A stretch of DNA of 64,000 bases from Streptomyces sp. AC1-42W (GTDB lineage Bacteria; Actinomycetota; Actinomycetes; Streptomycetales; Streptomycetaceae). The notes beneath the pieces were generated by a model, which was not told the DNA's origin, did no database searches, and saw only the letters and a list, made by a program, of their open reading frames with translations. Shown here piece by piece: positions 8,763-17,242 of this stretch. Where the stretch lies: assembly GCF_003248355.1 (NCBI RefSeq), contig NZ_QKWY01000001.1, positions 1,322,001 to 1,386,000 of the forward strand, read 5' to 3'. The position numbers and the translations under genes were made by a program. Every line of letters begins with the position of its first letter. Position 1 is the first letter of the stretch.

Positions 8763-9337
8763 CCGGTGGTGGCCAGGCCGTCGCGGCGACCCCGGCCGCG
8801 GACACCGGCACGGGACGCGACGCGATCCTCCGGGCCGCCCGCCGGGCGTTCACCCAGCGCCCGTACGCGGAGGTGACGATCAGGGGCATCGCGGCGGACG
8901 CCGGCGTCAGCCCCTCACTCGTCGTCAAGCACTTCGGCCGCAAGGAGGAACTCTTCAACACCGTCGCCGACTTCGGACCGGCCGCGGCCCTCCTCCTCGA
9001 CGCCCCGCTCGACGCCCTGGGCCGGCACATGGTCGTCACCCTGATCACCCACCGCCGCGCGCTCCACTCCGACCCGCTGCTGCGCGTCGTCTTCTCGCTC
9101 GGCAACCAGGACGAACGCTCCCTGCTCCGCGACCGGTTCCAGGAACAGGTCACCGACGCGCTCACCGCCCGCCTCCCCGGCGACGACCGCGCCCTGCGCG
9201 CCGAGCTCCTGGCCGGCCACCTGCTGGGCCTCGGCGCCACCCTGAGCCTGCACCGCGAGGGCGCCGGAGCCGCCGCGACCCCGAACCACATCGCGAACCT
9301 CTACGCCCCCGCGCTCCAGAACCTGATCACGGGCTGA
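8759..9337 (+). CDS. TetR/AcrR family transcriptional regulator
   Basis: The 192-residue protein has an N-terminal helix-turn-helix (about residues 20-65) with the usual pattern: a Tyr-x-x-Val-Thr-Ile-Arg-x-Ile-Ala segment, then SPSLVVKHFGRKEELF. The C-terminal ligand-binding domain is helical. The ATG overlaps the exporter stop by 4 bp behind CAGGAGGGC, so the two are co-translated. It probably represses its own operon at the inverted repeat upstream of the exporter and is released by the pump substrate. Confidence 0.88.
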   Translation: MTGGGQAVAATPAADTGTGRDAILRAARRAFTQRPYAEVTIRGIAADAGVSPSLVVKHFGRKEELFNTVADFGPAAALLLDAPLDALGRHMVVTLITHRRALHSDPLLRVVFSLGNQDERSLLRDRFQEQVTDALTARLPGDDRALRAELLAGHLLGLGATLSLHREGAGAAATPNHIANLYAPALQNLITG

Positions 9338-9401
9338 TCCCGCGCGGCAGGGGCTGGTCTGGAGGCCGACCGGGACAAGCTGATCGGCCTGCGTGACCCG
9401 A

Positions 9402-9947
9402 TCAACCAGTGGATGCCGGGGCGTCCGGAGGACCGTCGCTGACCCGGGAGACCGGGTTCCGGGGATCGTCGATGTCGACGGCGAGCTCGAACCCCGCGGT
9501 CGAGTGGAACGTGGCGACGTTCCCTGACACCCGGATCCGGTCGAACGGATTGGAGTCCGCGAAGAACACCGCCCAGACCAGCTTGCGGTCGGCGGTCAGC
9601 CGGGCGACGAACCCGTCCGCGCCCATCGTGCCCTCGCCGCCCCACAGGAACCCCCCGTCCCCTAGGCCCACGGAGGCGAGCCCGTCGACCGAGGTCACCC
9701 AGGACGGATCGTCCGCCAGTATCGCGTCGACGTCGAAGGGGTCGAGTACGGTGAGGCGCGCAGGCGTGCCGGGGGCGAGGGCGACGTCGTACGCGCGCCC
9801 GTCGGCGAAGTAGAGCCCGTCCTCGGCAGGAAGCCCGTAGTCCTCGTCGCCGGCCAGCCATCGGGCCGGTACGCCCAGGTCACGGACGCGCTTTTCGTGC
9901 GACCTCGCCGGTGGCCCAGTTGATTCGGTTGACTCCAAGGTCGTCAT
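9402..9947 (-). CDS. Uncharacterised protein, 181 aa
   Basis: The soluble 181-residue acidic protein starts MTTLESTEST and has no signal peptide or membrane span. It contains repeated aromatic/Gly turns (GGFLWGGEG, LVWAVFFADSN) suggesting a beta-rich fold, and ends near NPVSRVSDGPPDAP. Similar stand-alone proteins occur in streptomycetes without assigned function. It lies downstream, on the same strand, of the immunity gene and could be an accessory or orphan immunity protein of the toxin locus, but nothing in the sequence proves this. Confidence 0.6.
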   Translation of the reverse strand: MTTLESTESTGPPARSHEKRVRDLGVPARWLAGDEDYGLPAEDGLYFADGRAYDVALAPGTPARLTVLDPFDVDAILADDPSWVTSVDGLASVGLGDGGFLWGGEGTMGADGFVARLTADRKLVWAVFFADSNPFDRIRVSGNVATFHSTAGFELAVDIDDPRNPVSRVSDGPPDAPASTG

Positions 9948-9980
9948 GAGCTTCCGAAGGTAGGTGGACGCCGTAGATCA

Positions 9981-10787
9981 TCAAATTCCATCGGTACGCT
10001 CCATGACTTTCCGTACCGCATCTGTCAGCTCTTCATCCGATAGGTCGTCAGGATCTTTGAGGGCCGGATCGATGGAATAGTCCTCCAATAGAGAGAAGAT
10101 CTGATCGAAGGCCGTGAGGAGTGGGTCGCGAAGCCTCTCGCCGTTGTTCTGGGATGCGCGGCGGGCGTCCAGCCATTCGCGGGCGAAGTCCGCTCCGCTG
10201 ATGGACCCCACGGTGAAGGCCTGCATTAGTTTCACCTGACGAGCAGCGCTTGTTCCGGCGGGAATTTCCCGCGCGCGGGCCCAGGCAATGTGGCGGGAAG
10301 GAAATGACTGCGAGATGTCCTTGAGGTCAGGCCACCGTTTGGCTGCAGCACGGGCGTATCGTCCGAAGCGGGCTCGCCCTCCGTCCACTCCTTCCGGGAC
10401 GGCGCCCTTGAGGAATCCTGCTGTTCCTGCCACTAGCACGTAACCAGGGCGGGGGAAAAGAATCGCACCCTGCCGGTCCGATGAGGCAAGGAGGAGAGGG
10501 GGAGTGACTCCATCCAATTCTGATGCCGCTACGTCCGGTGCGAGCAGACGCCAGGTTCGGCTAGCCGTTTCGGAACCAATCGCCATCACTAGTACAGCGT
10601 CTGCTCCTCCCGTGTGGCAGCCTTCAATGATGCGTTGGACCAGAGCGTCGTCCACGCGCGAGCCGGCGGGCACCGGAACGACGAGTTTGGGGCCGACGGC
10701 CAGCCAGGCCGAGTTGTAATCCCCGATGCTGGACAAAATCCCCGGCTGATCGGAGTTCGCTTCGCTCGGAATGCTGTAATCAGTCAC
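9981..10787 (-). CDS. Probable immunity protein with colicin-D-immunity-like C-terminal domain
   Basis: The 268-residue product starts at GTG 10787, overlapping the toxin stop as GTGA, so it is co-translated with the RHS toxin. The C-terminal about 85 residues (MQAFTVGSISGADFAREW ... LSDEELTDAVRKVM) resemble the small helical colicin-D immunity family. The first about 170 residues form a separate domain of unknown function with a beta-alpha character (PKLVVPVPAG, ADAVLVMAIG). Its role would be to bind and neutralise the toxin tip encoded just upstream. Base composition is clearly less GC-rich than the flanking chromosome, matching the 3' end of the toxin gene and suggesting the pair moved together. 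Confidence 0.65.
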   Translation of the reverse strand: MTDYSIPSEANSDQPGILSSIGDYNSAWLAVGPKLVVPVPAGSRVDDALVQRIIEGCHTGGADAVLVMAIGSETASRTWRLLAPDVAASELDGVTPPLLLASSDRQGAILFPRPGYVLVAGTAGFLKGAVPEGVDGGRARFGRYARAAAKRWPDLKDISQSFPSRHIAWARAREIPAGTSAARQVKLMQAFTVGSISGADFAREWLDARRASQNNGERLRDPLLTAFDQIFSLLEDYSIDPALKDPDDLSDEELTDAVRKVMERTDGI

Positions 10788-13700
10788 CAAAGGAATCCCT
10801 TGTCGATGATGTCTTTAAATTGCTTGTCTCCCAAATTCCAGGCCGACCAAAATCTTCCGTCCGCGTGGAGCATGACCATTTTTTGCGTGGTTGGATTAAT
10901 GAATCCCACGGCTTGCCCCTGACCTCTGTAATCAAAGCGGTAAATCTTAGTCCCATCTGCGGTCATGTGGGAGCGCATACTTTCTTCGAATCGCTTCAGG
11001 TTTGCTCCATTCAGATTTCCTTTCGCGTCCAGGAAATCGTCGCCATGTGCATGAAACTTCTTGCTCATTACTTTCTGGTTCGAGAAATCTGCTTTCTCTT
11101 CCCAGCCGCGGCGAGGGCAGGGGGCGAGGCCGAGTGGGTCGGATGACGAATGGGGGTTGTGAACATAGGTGAAAGTGTTGGGTGCCGGTATGAGGCCGAG
11201 GGGATCCGGGGTGAGATAGCGAGCAGTCTCGGGATCGTAGTGTCGGTTGAGATTGTAGTGGAGGCCGGTCTCGGGGTCGTGGTATTGGCCGGGAAAACGG
11301 AGTGGGGTATAAGCGGTATTGGTTTTTCCCCAGGCGGTGGTGCCCCAGAGTGTTGCCTGAGAGCGCCAGGCGAGATTTCCGAACTCGTCAACGAGTTCGG
11401 CGGGAGCACCAATCAAGTCCGTGGTGATCGCGAAGAAGCGTTCGTTTGTCGTCGATGGATCGGTCTCCGCAGCAATGATGCGTTCGTGCTGGGCCATGGG
11501 GCGTGTGCCCTGGTGGTCCCAGGTCAGAACGACCGGGCGGGGGAGGCTCGGGGACGTGGTCGTCTGCTCGCAGAGGGTAGTGTCATCCCAGGTGAAGCGG
11601 GTTTCCTCGACGACGGTCAATCCGTCGTCGCCAAGGCGTTGCTTGGCGGTGCGCCGACCCAGCGGGTCATACCGGTAACGCCATTGTGTCCCATCCGGTG
11701 TAATGACGGCGATGAGACGGTCCTCGGCGTCCCACGAGTATCGCCAGGTGTCGGGTCTCCTGGAGAGGCGGGTCTTCTGTCGCAGGGTGATGCGACCAAG
11801 AGCATCGTGCTCGTAGCGGACCCTTCCGGCGCGCGTGATGGTCGTGCCGACGTACGCACGGGGCCCGGTGGCTTCGCTGCCGGGATGAGAAGCCGGCCAT
11901 GAGGCGGTCGTCTGATTACCAGCGCCGTCGTAGGTGTACGTCTCCGTCCAGTTCGCAGCAGTGACCTTGGTGACTCGACCGACCGCGTCAAGATCGAAAT
12001 GCCGACGCCCACGCAGAGTGTCGTTGAGGTCTGTGAGATGTCCGTCGAGCTGGTAGTTGTAGGTGCGGCTGACCAGAGCGCGCCCGCCGTGGGTCAGCTG
12101 CTCAGCGGAGAGCTGGCCGGCCTTGTCGAAGGTCGAGGTGAGGGTCATTGTGTCGCCGAATGCGCGTGTCAGTTCGCGGCCTGCCGCATCAAGGGTGAAG
12201 TTGATGCGTTGGGTGCCCGCGTTCAGACGAGCGAGTCTGCCGGCAGCATCGTAGCCGTAGCTGGTGGACCGGCCAGTGGGCGTCACACGTTGCGCACGGC
12301 GGCCAAGAGTGTCATACGCGAAGGTCATGACGTGCCCGTCAGCCATCGTTGTTCGGAGGCGTCCACTCCGGTCGTATTGGTGGGTCAGTTCGCCGTCCGG
12401 ACCGACAGCCCGGACCAGGCGCCCCGCGTCGTCGTAGACGTAGGTCGTTTCCTTGCCGGCGGAGGTTTTACGGATGACGCGACCCAGTGCGTCGTGCTCG
12501 TAAGCAACGCACTCGCCAAGCGGGTTCGTACGGGCTATCACCTGCCCTATTGGGTCACGTGTATAGGTATAGGTGCGGCCATCGAAGTCCGTTTCCGATA
12601 TGAGCTCACCGGCGGAGTCGTAGGTGTACGTCCAGATCAGCCCATGAGGATTAGTGACATGGGTGACACGGAGTTCACTGTCGTGCTGGAACGCGTAGCG
12701 CGCTCCGTCAGGATCTGTGCGGGTGGTGAGGAGGTCGAAGTCGGTGTATTCGAAGTGAGTGGACCGCCCCATAGGGTCGGTGTAACTGGTGCGGTTGCCC
12801 TCGCCGTCATATGTCCACGATTCCGTTGCGCCGTCGGGGCGCGTACGGCTGGCAAGCTCACCGTCAAGCGTCCACTGGCACACGGTCTCGGACCCCAGTG
12901 GGTCCGTGATGTGGACCAGACGGCCGAAGACATCGAATTGGAAGTGTGTGGTGGCGCCGAGCGAGTCGGTGACTCGGATCGGAAGCCCTGCGGGGTCATG
13001 AAGCACTTCGGTCGTAGCTCCGTCCGCCTCGGTGAGAGAGACCAGCCGACCGTAGGTGTCGTACGAGTAGGAAGTGATGCGGCCGGTTGGGTCGGTCAGT
13101 GCGGTGCGGTTGCCACGTTCATCGAATTCCTGACGCCATCGACTGCCGTCCGCATGGGTGAGCGTGGTGATGAGGCCCGATGCATCCCGTTGAGCCCGCA
13201 GCTCGGTGCCATCCGCCCGCCTGACACCGACAGGTCTGCTCTCTTCGTCGTAGGAGAACATCGTGGTGTGTCCCAGTGCGTCGGTGTGGGTCAGGCGGTT
13301 CCCGTGGGCGTCGAAGGTGTTGCGGGTGGTGTTGCCCAATGGGTCGGTGGTGGCGAGGATTCGGCACCTGCGGTCGACGAGATGATGGGTGGAGCGGCCG
13401 TCGGCGGTGGTGAGGGTAGTGGTCCGGTTGCCCGTGGACGGGTCGGGTTCGGTGTACGCGAGGGTGAGCTGGAAGTGGCCCGCCACGCCGCCCTCGGCGA
13501 CGACGCGGTCCCGGTCGTCGTAGGCGTAGCTGTATCGGCTGTTGTTGGAATCGATCCAGGCCGTGACCCTGCGACGTTCGTCGTAGGCAAGGGTGAGGGC
13601 GGTGCCGGATGGTTTGGTGACGGTGGTGAGGTTGCCGTCGACGTAGCCGTAGGTGCGCAGGGGGATGATCGTGCCCGGATCGGCGGGCGTCAGTCCGTTC

Positions 13701-14995
13701 TCGTTCGTCGTGGGGGCGAGCAGCGCCAGGCTTGTGACGAGTCCGTCTGTCAGTGCCAGTTTCAGGTGGTAGCCGGCGGAGTGGACGAGTGCGAGGGGTG
13801 TGCCGTCGTCGGTGCGGTCGACGGTGATGGTGTTGTTGTTGCGGTCGCTGATCTCGCCGAGCCAGGCGGTGCCGTCTTCGCCGGGGCTGGTTCCGCGAGG
13901 GGCGTCGAAGTGGTGGGTGAGGCCGGTGTCGGGGTCGGTGAGCCGGTAGTCGCCGGACGCCTCGCGTTCCAGGACGCTGCGTGAGGTGCCGGTTTCGGGC
14001 CGGGTGGCCAGTCCTGGGGCGGGGTGGGGGTAGGGGATGAGGCGGCCGTCGTCGGTGACGTGGATGACGCCGTTGGCGTCGATTTCCAGGTGTTCGTCGA
14101 CGGTGGAGGACCAGGAGGGGCCGAAGAAGCGGCCTGCGGTGTAGCCGGACTCGACGCGGCGGGTGAAGGCGAGCGGCAGCACGCCGGGCAGGACCACATC
14201 GGTCTGGGGCAGGAACATGCGGCCGGAGGCGAGGTCGACCGGGTCGGTGCCCTTGGTGGTGCGTTCCTCGGGGGTGCGGTTGTGGGTGCCTTCGGGGGCG
14301 TCGTCGACGAGGCGGCGGGCCTTGTTCGCGTCCTGGGCGAGGTCGGCGAGTTCCTTCGCGGTCCTGGCTCCCTTGACCGCGGCGCCTCCGCCGCCGGTCG
14401 CGGCGGTGAGGACGAGGTCGGGGACGAGGCGGCCGAGCCCTTCGGCCGGGTCCTTCATGAACTCGGTGACCATCTGCCTGCCCGTGCCCCAGGGGTCGTT
14501 GGCGACCTGGACGAGCCCGGCGGCGGTGTTGCTCAGCGCGAGACCGTACTCGGCGGGGTGCGTGATGTTGTACGGGTCCATCGGGTTGACGGTGCGCACG
14601 AAGTTGAGGAGCCCGGCCGTGCCCTTGGCGACCCCGCCGACGAAGTGGGTGTTCATCAACTGAGTCTCGGCGAGCCAGTCGGCGACCTGGTCGGCGTACT
14701 TCGGCTTCGCCGGCGCGGCGTCCCGTGCGGCGGCCACCGCGGTGCGGGCGGTCTCCGCCGCGGTGTTGCGCTGCGTACGGGCCTCCGCGAGGAGCTGCTG
14801 CGCCTCCTCCATGCGCGCCTTGCCCGGGTCGGTGAACTCACCGGGCCGGGGCGGCAGCGTGGACGGGTCGCGTTTGTCGGCGGGCAGGGCGTTGTACGTG
14901 TCGACGGCCTTGTTGAAGGTGTCGCACCTCTCCTTGTGGGCGTCCATCGCCTCTTCGGAGGCCTTGGTGCCCGCCTTCCACTTGTCGATCGCCAA
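10784..14995 (-). CDS. RHS/YD-repeat polymorphic toxin, main part, with colicin-D-like tip
   Basis: This is a 1403-residue open frame in the same reading frame as the N-terminal piece at 15008-15496, from which it is separated by one TAA at 15008-15010. Residues about 1-230 are helical and Ala-rich, about 245-325 match DUF6531 (DPVDLASGRMFLPQTDVVL), and about 430-1250 hold YD repeats. The RHS core ends at the hallmark TPDPLGL and VHNPHSSSDPLGL (about 1266-1290). The last about 115 residues are the variable toxin: SKKFHAHGDDF, NLKRFEESMRSHM, YRFDYRGQG and GRFWSAWNLG follow the colicin D tRNase pattern. If expressed alone it must start at TTG 14995 and lack its export domain. The 3' end is visibly AT-richer than the core. 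Confidence 0.8.
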   Translation of the reverse strand: MAIDKWKAGTKASEEAMDAHKERCDTFNKAVDTYNALPADKRDPSTLPPRPGEFTDPGKARMEEAQQLLAEARTQRNTAAETARTAVAAARDAAPAKPKYADQVADWLAETQLMNTHFVGGVAKGTAGLLNFVRTVNPMDPYNITHPAEYGLALSNTAAGLVQVANDPWGTGRQMVTEFMKDPAEGLGRLVPDLVLTAATGGGGAAVKGARTAKELADLAQDANKARRLVDDAPEGTHNRTPEERTTKGTDPVDLASGRMFLPQTDVVLPGVLPLAFTRRVESGYTAGRFFGPSWSSTVDEHLEIDANGVIHVTDDGRLIPYPHPAPGLATRPETGTSRSVLEREASGDYRLTDPDTGLTHHFDAPRGTSPGEDGTAWLGEISDRNNNTITVDRTDDGTPLALVHSAGYHLKLALTDGLVTSLALLAPTTNENGLTPADPGTIIPLRTYGYVDGNLTTVTKPSGTALTLAYDERRRVTAWIDSNNSRYSYAYDDRDRVVAEGGVAGHFQLTLAYTEPDPSTGNRTTTLTTADGRSTHHLVDRRCRILATTDPLGNTTRNTFDAHGNRLTHTDALGHTTMFSYDEESRPVGVRRADGTELRAQRDASGLITTLTHADGSRWRQEFDERGNRTALTDPTGRITSYSYDTYGRLVSLTEADGATTEVLHDPAGLPIRVTDSLGATTHFQFDVFGRLVHITDPLGSETVCQWTLDGELASRTRPDGATESWTYDGEGNRTSYTDPMGRSTHFEYTDFDLLTTRTDPDGARYAFQHDSELRVTHVTNPHGLIWTYTYDSAGELISETDFDGRTYTYTRDPIGQVIARTNPLGECVAYEHDALGRVIRKTSAGKETTYVYDDAGRLVRAVGPDGELTHQYDRSGRLRTTMADGHVMTFAYDTLGRRAQRVTPTGRSTSYGYDAAGRLARLNAGTQRINFTLDAAGRELTRAFGDTMTLTSTFDKAGQLSAEQLTHGGRALVSRTYNYQLDGHLTDLNDTLRGRRHFDLDAVGRVTKVTAANWTETYTYDGAGNQTTASWPASHPGSEATGPRAYVGTTITRAGRVRYEHDALGRITLRQKTRLSRRPDTWRYSWDAEDRLIAVITPDGTQWRYRYDPLGRRTAKQRLGDDGLTVVEETRFTWDDTTLCEQTTTSPSLPRPVVLTWDHQGTRPMAQHERIIAAETDPSTTNERFFAITTDLIGAPAELVDEFGNLAWRSQATLWGTTAWGKTNTAYTPLRFPGQYHDPETGLHYNLNRHYDPETARYLTPDPLGLIPAPNTFTYVHNPHSSSDPLGLAPCPRRGWEEKADFSNQKVMSKKFHAHGDDFLDAKGNLNGANLKRFEESMRSHMTADGTKIYRFDYRGQGQAVGFINPTTQKMVMLHADGRFWSAWNLGDKQFKDIIDKGFLW

Positions 14996-15007
14996 CTGGG
15001 CCTGGCC

Positions 15008-15496
15008 TTAGGCCCATTCGACCGTGCCGGCGAACGAATCCAGCGCGCCCGCGGCCTTCTCGAAGGCGTCGGCGGCCTTGAACCACTGGGGCGGCTCCAC
15101 AGAGACCGACTCCCGGAACGCGTCCGCCGTCTGCCCCTTGAGCTCGGAGGCGTCCAGCCCCTTGAGCCCGTCGCCGACCTTGTCGAGCGAGCTCCGCAGG
15201 TTCTTCAGGTGCGTGGCGGTCGAGCGGATCTCGGACGGGCTGCCATAGATCAGCTTCTTCTTGTCCTCCGTCTGACCGAGGTCCATCTCCTCGGCCTCGG
15301 CGCCCATCCGGTTCGCCACCGAGCGCGACTGTTCGCGCACCCAGTCGGCGCCGGAGTCCCAGCCCACGTCCTCCAGCCGGTCGGCCGTCCAGTCCCCGGC
15401 GTCCTCGACCCGGTCACCCACCCACTTCTTACCGCCGTCGACGGCATCCTCGATGAAGTCCGGTGTCAGATCGCCGACAAGATCCCCGAGCCCCAT
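15008..15496 (-). CDS. N-terminal (T7SS-type export) piece of the RHS toxin, cut by a TAA
   Basis: The 162-residue helical protein has the look of the WXG100/LXG-like N-terminus of actinobacterial RHS toxins (GLGDLVGDLTPDFIEDAVDG ... LKNLRSSLDKVGDGLKG ... WFKAADAF). It ends VEWA followed by TAA. The downstream codons read GQAQLAIDKWKAG in the same frame and continue the helix without a break, so one codon (CAA to TAA would suffice) appears to have become a stop. The start is ATG 15496, three bases after the stop of the WXG100-like gene. Alone it could still act as an export substrate or partner. Confidence 0.75.
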   Translation of the reverse strand: MGLGDLVGDLTPDFIEDAVDGGKKWVGDRVEDAGDWTADRLEDVGWDSGADWVREQSRSVANRMGAEAEEMDLGQTEDKKKLIYGSPSEIRSTATHLKNLRSSLDKVGDGLKGLDASELKGQTADAFRESVSVEPPQWFKAADAFEKAAGALDSFAGTVEWA

Positions 15497-15499
15497 GGA

Positions 15500-16150
15500 T
15501 CAGTTCCCCCCGTCGTCAGGCCGCTGCTGCCGGGCCCGCTCCTCGGCGGAAGGGCCGAACGCTTCGTCCACGTCCCGGTCGAAGGTCTCCTGGTCGCGGC
15601 CGAGCAGGCTGTTCATCACGTCGTTGTGCAGGCCCCCGACGCCCTCGGTCATCACCGCCCGACCGGTGTCATTCCAGGTCTGCCCGGCCTCGTCCCCGGC
15701 CCGCTCGAACGACTCCACGCTGTAATCCGGGCTCAGATAGTCCGGGGTAAGCACCTCGCCCCACCCCTGGTTGACGATGTCGTCATCGGACGCGTTCGGA
15801 TTGCCCACACCCGCGTTGACCACGATCTTCAACGTGCCCTCGATGTACCGCTCCTCCTCCCACAGCACCCCCGCCGACAGACCCAGCTTCGCAGCGATGG
15901 CGTTGGCGTCCTGGACCAGCGCCCGCACCCCCCACTCCCACCGCTCACAGAAGTCCCCGAAGGTCACCGACAACCCGTAATGCCCGGCCTCCATACCGGT
16001 CATCGACAGCCCCGACACGCCCTTGCCCAGCGCCGCCCCCGTACCGGAACCGATCTCCCCCAGCTCGTCCACCGTCGCGCGCAGCCCACTGGTGATCTTC
16101 TGGACACTCCCCGGATCAACGTGCAGATCCCCCGTACCGCCACCGCTCAC
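15500..16150 (-). CDS. WXG100/ESX-like secreted protein of the toxin locus
   Basis: The 216-residue protein has an N-terminal helical hairpin of about 100 residues (VDPGSVQKITSGLRATVDEL ... FCERWEWGVRALVQDANAIA) similar to ESX/type VII secretion substrates, with a Trp-rich turn at WEW. The rest is acidic and low in complexity. The GTG start overlaps the SseB-like gene stop (GTGA), and its own stop lies 3 bp before the RHS N-terminal gene, so all are one operon. It is probably a co-secreted chaperone or partner of the toxin. Confidence 0.7.
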   Translation of the reverse strand: MSGGGTGDLHVDPGSVQKITSGLRATVDELGEIGSGTGAALGKGVSGLSMTGMEAGHYGLSVTFGDFCERWEWGVRALVQDANAIAAKLGLSAGVLWEEERYIEGTLKIVVNAGVGNPNASDDDIVNQGWGEVLTPDYLSPDYSVESFERAGDEAGQTWNDTGRAVMTEGVGGLHNDVMNSLLGRDQETFDRDVDEAFGPSAEERARQQRPDDGGN

Positions 16151-16596
16151 AGCCCACGCCCCATGCCTTCACTCGGCGCCACCACGGTGCCTTCCTGGCC
16201 GACGGCAACGGCGTCCGGCACGATCCCCGCCACGGGAGGGAAGAACATGGACCCCTCGGGATCAGCGATGTTCACCGCGACGCCCGCCGGCACCCCCATC
16301 GCCGGAACGATCTCGTCCAGCAGCCGCGCTCCCCGCAACTCCGCGAACTCCCACGACTGCCCAGCCGCCCCAGCGCCGTCAACAGAAGCCCGTCCCCGCG
16401 CGAACCGAGCCAGTGCCGTCTCGTCCGTGAACCCGCACACCCAGCGCACCCCGCCGAACTCCGCAGTCCACAACCCGCCGTCAACCAACGGCACCAACAC
16501 CACAGCCCGCCGGAACTCCCCCAGCAACGCCCGCGGATCACCCACCCCGGCCCGCTGATCGGCAATCCGATCCGCCAGCGTTGACCCCTCAGCCAT
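16147..16596 (-). CDS. SseB-like protein, first gene of the toxin operon
   Basis: The 149-residue soluble protein resembles the SseB N-terminal domain family: a FRRAVVLVPLVDGGLWTAEF beta segment, WVCGFTDETALARFA, then DEIVPAMGVPAGVAVNIADP. The ATG at 16596 is preferred because in-frame sequence upstream has no coding character. Proteins of this fold are frequent in type VII and polymorphic-toxin operons and may act as secretion chaperones. It is the promoter-proximal gene of the minus-strand toxin operon and couples to the next gene by a 4-bp overlap. Confidence 0.7.
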   Translation of the reverse strand: MAEGSTLADRIADQRAGVGDPRALLGEFRRAVVLVPLVDGGLWTAEFGGVRWVCGFTDETALARFARGRASVDGAGAAGQSWEFAELRGARLLDEIVPAMGVPAGVAVNIADPEGSMFFPPVAGIVPDAVAVGQEGTVVAPSEGMGRGL

Positions 16597-16769
16597 GGCC
16601 CCCCGTTCGCATTCGCTATCGACCTCGAACACCGTAGGACACCACACCCGCCACCATCAGCGGTTCCACGACCCTGACTGCTTTCGACCGGTGAGGCATG
16701 CGGGGGCGGCATGGGCGGCGCAGTCGCGCGGGGACAGGGGGGCGTCGGGTTCTGATCGCGTAGATAGTT

Positions 16770-17170
16770 CTGCGCCAGTTGACCACGGTGAGGTTCCGTG
16801 GCGGTGTCCCGATCCTGCCCGATCCCGGCTGTCCTGGCCGGGGCGGGCTCTCCGGGCCAGGCTGATACCGGCCGTCTGCGCCGCTATCTGGATCGCGTGC
16901 CCGATTCTCGTAGCCGTCAGGGGCGGTGGTATCGCCTGGGCAGCGTGTTGTTGATGTGTGCCAGCCTGAACCATTGAGGAGATCGCAGAGCAGGGGGGCA
17001 GCGGGCTGCTCCGGGGCCCGCTGGCCGGCTCGGCTTCCGCTGCCATGTGCCCGGCCGGTGCCGCTCCCCGTTCCAGCCCGTCCTCACCCGGTCCCGGCGA
17101 CAGCGGACGCCGATGCCCTGGGCGTGGTCGGCGGTGCCTGCCTGGCTGACCGCATCATCCGGGACCTACC
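16770..17170 (+). pseudogene. Decayed ISAs1-family transposase N-terminus
   Basis: In one plus frame, codons from 16876 read LRRYLDRVPDSRSRQGRWYR then LGSVLLMCAS before a TGA at 16975-16977. This closely follows the start of ISAs1-family (H-repeat) transposases. In another frame, from about 17098, ATADADALGVVGGACLADR matches the next conserved block of that family. The two blocks are in different frames with stops between them and no DDE domain follows, so this is a fragment. It fills most of the 650-bp space between the toxin operon and the kinase gene; nothing else is seen there. Confidence 0.45.
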
Positions 17171-17242
17171 CGAACGAGTCGCCCGGATTCTCGGCATCTC
17201 CGACAGCTCCCACACCTCGGCAACCGCGTCCGGAGGCCGGTG

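Noticed and set aside
15008..15010. Programmed read-through of the TAA in the RHS gene
   Set aside because: No selenocysteine-type or other recoding signal was recognised, and TAA is the least leaky stop; a point mutation is simpler.
14024..16558. Plus-strand 844-codon open frame opposite the toxin operon
   Set aside because: Composition and position are those of the antisense of GC-rich RHS and WXG100-like genes; no recognisable motif.
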